From: Rhizobium freirei PRF 81
GTDB lineage: Bacteria; Pseudomonadota; Alphaproteobacteria; Rhizobiales; Rhizobiaceae
Direction of reading: 5' to 3'
Assembly: GCF_000359745.1 (NCBI RefSeq)
Contig: NZ_AQHN01000067.1
Span: 1-64,000 of the forward strand
Length of the DNA stretch: 64,000 nucleotides
Positions within the stretch are counted from its first letter, which is position 1; the number at the start of each line of letters is the position of its first letter. The notes under the pieces are model-generated. The model did not search any database. It had not been told where the DNA came from and worked only from the letters and a program-made list of their open reading frames with translations. The translations under genes and the position numbers were made by a program. This document shows positions 61,266 through 64,000 of the stretch, in pieces.

Positions 61266-63020
61266 ATGCGTAAACTTCTTCTTTCTATGGTGTCGGCAAC
61301 CGTATTGGCTGGGGCCGCCAATGCTGCAACCGTCTACCCTTTGGACCGGGCAACGGTACTCGTTGGCTCACCCTTCGACTTCAAGGTCGAATTCAGCAAG
61401 GTCGTCAAGCCGGAAGACGTGAAGATCACCATCAACGGCGAGAGCTACGACGCCGTTTTCGGTAAGGCTGCCGATTTCGTTGCCGAGGAAAAGGGTGCCG
61501 AAGACAAGGTTCTCGGATCGGCTCTGATCCTGCGTGGCATCAAGCTCGCAAAGCCCGGCCAGTACAAGGTCGAGGTTGCGGCCGGCGATGAGAAAAAGTC
61601 GGTCAATTGGGATGTTTATGCCACGTCGGCTGCGCCCAAGGCCAAGAACATCATCTTCCTGCTCGGCGACGGTCTTTCCGTCGCACATCGTACCGGCGCG
61701 CGTATCATGTCCAAGGGCATGACCGAAGGCAAGGCCAACGGCCGTCTCGCCATGGACGATGTTCCGCCGGTTGCCTTCATCGGCACGTCCTCGACATCGG
61801 CCATCGCGACTGATAGCGCCAATACGATGTCTGCTTACATGACCGGCCACAAGTCTGCCGTGAACGCGCTTGGCGTCTATGCCGACCGCACGCCGGCAAG
61901 CCTGGACGATCCCAAGGTCGAAACGATCGGCGAAGCTCTGCGCCGCACCGGCAAGAAGTCGCTCGGCATCGTGACCACTTCCGAAGTCGAGGACGCGACG
62001 CCGGCGGCGCTGGTTTCGCATACGCGCAAGCGCTCCGACAAGGCTGAGATCGTCGGCATGATGTACGACGTCAAGCCGGACGTGCTGCTCGGCGGCGGTT
62101 CGGCCTATTTCTTGGCCAAGAGCGTCCCCGGCTCGAAGCGCAAGGACGATAAGGACTATATCGCGCTCTTCAAGGATGCCGGCTACGCGGTTGCCACCGA
62201 CAAGAACGAACTGGTGACGGCCGCCGGCTCCAACCAGGACAAGCTGCTCGGCCTCTTCCACACCGGCAACCTCGACGTCACGCTCGACCGCGAATTCCTG
62301 AAGAAGGGCACAGTCGGCAAGTTCCCGAACCAGCCGGGTCTGGTCGACATGACCAAGGTGGCGCTCGACAAGCTTTCCAAGAATCCGGAAGGCTTCTTCC
62401 TGATGATCGAAGCCGCGTCCATCGACAAGATGAGCCATCCGCTGGATTGGGATCGCGCACTGTTCGATACGATCGAGTTCGACAAGGCCGTTGCCGTTGC
62501 CCGTGAATTCCAGGCCAAGAACCCGGACACGCTGATCGTCGTCACCGGCGACCATACGCATGGCGTATCCATCATCGGCACGGTCGACGATAATAAGCCG
62601 GGTACGGAAATGCGCGAGAAGGTCGGCACTTACGCTGCCGCCGGCTTCCCGAACTATGAAGATAAGGATGGTGACGGCTATCCGGACCGCGTCGACGTTT
62701 CCCGTCGTCTGTTCCTTGCCGCCAATAACGGCCCGGATCACTACGAGACCTTCCGCCCGAAGCTCGACGGTCCTTTCGTTCCGGCAATCCAGAACGAGAA
62801 GAAGGAATATGTTGCCAACGAGGCCTACAAGGACGTGCCCGGTGCCGTCTTCGTTCAGGGCAACCTTCCGAAGGATGAAGACAGCGGCGTTCATGCCGTG
62901 GACGATATCGTGCTGCAGGCCGCCGGCCCGGGTGCGGAAGGCTTCCGTGGCTACATGGAGCAGAGCGACGTCTATCGAGTGCTGGCCGACACCTTCGCTC
63001 TCGGTTCCACGAAAATGTAA
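61266..63020 (+). CDS. Alkaline phosphatase
   Basis: A 584-residue secreted alkaline phosphatase. The signal peptide (residues 1-20, MRKLLLSMVSATVLAGAANA) precedes an extra N-terminal beta domain (about 22-120), then the PhoA-type core. This has NIIFLLGDGLSVAHRTGARI near 133-152, the nucleophile region ATDSANTMSAYMTGHKSA near 181-198, IEAASIDKMSHPLDWD near 381-396 and VVTGDHTHG near 424-432. Metal ligands Asp/His are present. It releases phosphate from organic esters in the periplasm. A possible PHO box precedes it. A clean hairpin terminator follows. Confidence 0.92.
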   Translation: MRKLLLSMVSATVLAGAANAATVYPLDRATVLVGSPFDFKVEFSKVVKPEDVKITINGESYDAVFGKAADFVAEEKGAEDKVLGSALILRGIKLAKPGQYKVEVAAGDEKKSVNWDVYATSAAPKAKNIIFLLGDGLSVAHRTGARIMSKGMTEGKANGRLAMDDVPPVAFIGTSSTSAIATDSANTMSAYMTGHKSAVNALGVYADRTPASLDDPKVETIGEALRRTGKKSLGIVTTSEVEDATPAALVSHTRKRSDKAEIVGMMYDVKPDVLLGGGSAYFLAKSVPGSKRKDDKDYIALFKDAGYAVATDKNELVTAAGSNQDKLLGLFHTGNLDVTLDREFLKKGTVGKFPNQPGLVDMTKVALDKLSKNPEGFFLMIEAASIDKMSHPLDWDRALFDTIEFDKAVAVAREFQAKNPDTLIVVTGDHTHGVSIIGTVDDNKPGTEMREKVGTYAAAGFPNYEDKDGDGYPDRVDVSRRLFLAANNGPDHYETFRPKLDGPFVPAIQNEKKEYVANEAYKDVPGAVFVQGNLPKDEDSGVHAVDDIVLQAAGPGAEGFRGYMEQSDVYRVLADTFALGSTKM

Positions 63021-63044
63021 GGTCCGCTGATAGCTCTGACTTTG

Positions 63045-63073
63045 GACAGGCGGCCGGGAAGCCGCCTGTCTTT
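63045..63073 (+). terminator. Rho-independent-type terminator after alkaline phosphatase
   Basis: GACAGGCGGC (63045-63054) pairs with GCCGCCTGTC (63061-63070) around CGGGAA, followed by TTT, 24 bases after the stop codon. Confidence 0.8.
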
Positions 63074-63095
63074 CCATCTTTCATGGGGGGTTCTC

Positions 63096-63560
63096 ATGTC
63101 TCAGAGAAAGACGATTGTCGTCAGCCGGCGGACGCTGCTGACCGCCGCTGCCGCGCTGCCTCTGATGGCCTCTGCCATCGCAGCAAATGCCGCGGAAAAG
63201 CTGAGTTTCGGCGAACTCTATAAGAGCTTCGGCCCGCTCGGGCTCGAATTTTCCGACAAGGTGAAGCAGCTGAACGGCAAGGATGTGGCGATCAACGGCT
63301 TCATGGCACCGCCTTTGAAGGCGGAGGCCGCCTTCTTCGTGCTGACGGAAATTCCGATGTCGCTTTGCCCGTTCTGCTCTTCCGATGCCGACTGGCCTGA
63401 CAATATCGTGGTCGTCTATCTCTCTTCCAAGCAGACGTTCGTGCAATTCAACGCGCCGATCATGGCGCGGGGCGTGCTGGAATTCGGCTCCTGGACCGAT
63501 CCCGAAACCGGCTTCATCAGCCAATTGCGTCTCAAGGACGCCTCCTTCAAGACCGTCTGA
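63096..63560 (+). CDS. Small exported protein with CPFC motif
   Basis: A 154-residue protein with a signal peptide (residues about 1-34, Tat-like VVSRRTLLTAAAALPLMASA) followed by a compact domain. GFMAPPLKAEAAFFVL near 68-83 and PMSLCPFCSSDADWPDNIV near 87-105 are its clearest motifs; the two cysteines spaced CPFC could bind metal or form a disulfide. I recognise no characterised family with confidence. The ABC ATPase gene starts 6 bases after its stop, so it may be the periplasmic partner of a LolCD/MacB-type exporter. An in-frame start at 63042 exists but would precede the signal peptide. Confidence 0.7.
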   Translation: MSQRKTIVVSRRTLLTAAAALPLMASAIAANAAEKLSFGELYKSFGPLGLEFSDKVKQLNGKDVAINGFMAPPLKAEAAFFVLTEIPMSLCPFCSSDADWPDNIVVVYLSSKQTFVQFNAPIMARGVLEFGSWTDPETGFISQLRLKDASFKTV

Positions 63561-63565
63561 ACGCT

Positions 63566-64000
63566 ATGCTCACTCTCGATGTTTCCGACCTGAAGATGCA
63601 TTTCCCGGGTCTGGCCGCGCCGGTCCTCACCATTGATCGGTTTCATCTGCCGGCAGGTGGCCGGCTCGCGATCACCGGTGCGTCCGGTTCGGGCAAAAGC
63701 ACGTTCGTCAATGCCATCACTGGGCTCGAAGACGTCACGGGCGGCACCGTGTCCTGGAGCGGCACGGAGATCACGCGCCTCTCCGCCGGCCGGCGGAGTG
63801 CCTTTCGCGCCCGCAATATTGGTCTCGTCATGCAGGACTTCCATCTGTTTCCCGGCCTGTCTGCCTTCCAGAATGTCGTGCTGCCGATCAAGTTGGCGCG
63901 GCGTCTCGCGAATGACGAGCGGGAACGTGCGCTCAAGCTGCTGTCCATGACCGGCATCGCCCGACCGCAGCAGAGGATCGAAACCTTGTCACGCGGCGAG
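63566..64000 (+). CDS. LolD/MacB-type ABC ATPase (cut by window edge)
   Basis: The first 145 residues of an ABC ATPase of the LolD/FtsE/MacB group. Walker A GASGSGKSTFVNAITGLE is near 38-55 and the Q-loop VMQDFHLFPGLSAFQNVVLP near 88-107. The signature (SRGE) begins at the last visible codons. The Walker B and switch regions lie outside the window. It follows the CPFC protein gene by 5 bases. An FtsX-type permease gene is expected to follow. Confidence 0.88.
   Translation, partial: MLTLDVSDLKMHFPGLAAPVLTIDRFHLPAGGRLAITGASGSGKSTFVNAITGLEDVTGGTVSWSGTEITRLSAGRRSAFRARNIGLVMQDFHLFPGLSAFQNVVLPIKLARRLANDERERALKLLSMTGIARPQQRIETLSRGE

Noticed and set aside
61368..63077. Leftward open frame of about 570 codons opposite alkaline phosphatase
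   Set aside because: It is the antisense of a clear phosphatase with codon-position bias; its Val/Asp/Arg-rich text has no domain.
1..64000. CRISPR arrays and tRNA or rRNA genes
   Set aside because: No regular short repeats with unique spacers were seen, and no tRNA cloverleaf or rRNA segment was recognised; a covariance-model scan was not possible here.

Overview
The window looks like part of a large plasmid or chromid of a Rhizobium/Agrobacterium-type alphaproteobacterium. The evidence is a complete repABC replication and partition operon (about 47.4-51.1 kb) with GTTGTCCGCGGACAAC parS-type sites and a counter-transcribed RNA between repB and repC, several rhizobial mosaic intergenic repeats, high-GC coding sequence, and a gene content dominated by ABC transporters and catabolic operons.

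Layout. 0-2.3 kb is a decayed edge: the start of an ISL3-type transposase runs off the left end, followed by a ParD antitoxin whose ParE toxin partner carries an in-frame amber codon, and then about 0.7 kb with no supportable gene. 2.4-11.9 kb is a compact metallophore-like locus: a SerK/SbnI-like serine kinase, an SbnB-like dehydrogenase, an SbnH-like PLP decarboxylase, an SbnA-like PLP synthase and a MATE exporter, then a binding protein, two FecCD permeases and an ATPase. It has the enzymes for L-2,3-diaminopropionate chemistry but no visible NIS synthetase, NRPS or ATP-grasp ligase. Irr-, RirA- and Zur-like sites lie in front of its two halves. I consider it the best candidate for an undescribed system.

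12.0-21.4 kb holds an RND efflux operon (adaptor, pump, patatin-like lipoprotein) facing a two-component system, followed by a DUF3313-like lipoprotein. Matching GTAAA-type direct repeats with 5/6-base spacing occur in front of both. 21.5-32.4 kb is a gluconate/idonate-type sugar acid regulon: ABC importer, LacI regulator, reductases, gluconokinase, idonate-type dehydrogenase and SMP-30 lactonase, tied together by four copies of an ATGTTATCGATAACAT-type operator.

32.7-38.6 kb is a polar amino acid ABC transporter operon with an SDR and an RraA-like protein, divergent from a LysR regulator. 38.6-44.7 kb encodes an aminotransferase, PxpA, PxpC, PxpB, a biotinyl-domain protein lacking its lysine, biotin carboxylase and BCCP. 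Together these are all the parts of a urea-carboxylase-like enzyme as separate subunits plus a LamB/YcsF protein.

44.7-51.1 kb is the plasmid maintenance region: parS sites, a ProQ/FinO-like RNA chaperone, and repA, repB, ctRNA and repC. 51.5-56 kb holds an L,D-transpeptidase-like protein, an orphan flagellar hook protein FlgE, an exported chorismate-lyase-like protein and a methyltransferase-like protein. 56.1-61.1 kb is a homogentisate (tyrosine) catabolic operon, hpd-hmgA-FAH-maiA, divergent from an Lrp/AsnC regulator. 61.2-64 kb holds an alkaline phosphatase with a possible Pho box, a small exported cysteine-motif protein and a LolD-like ATPase cut by the right edge.
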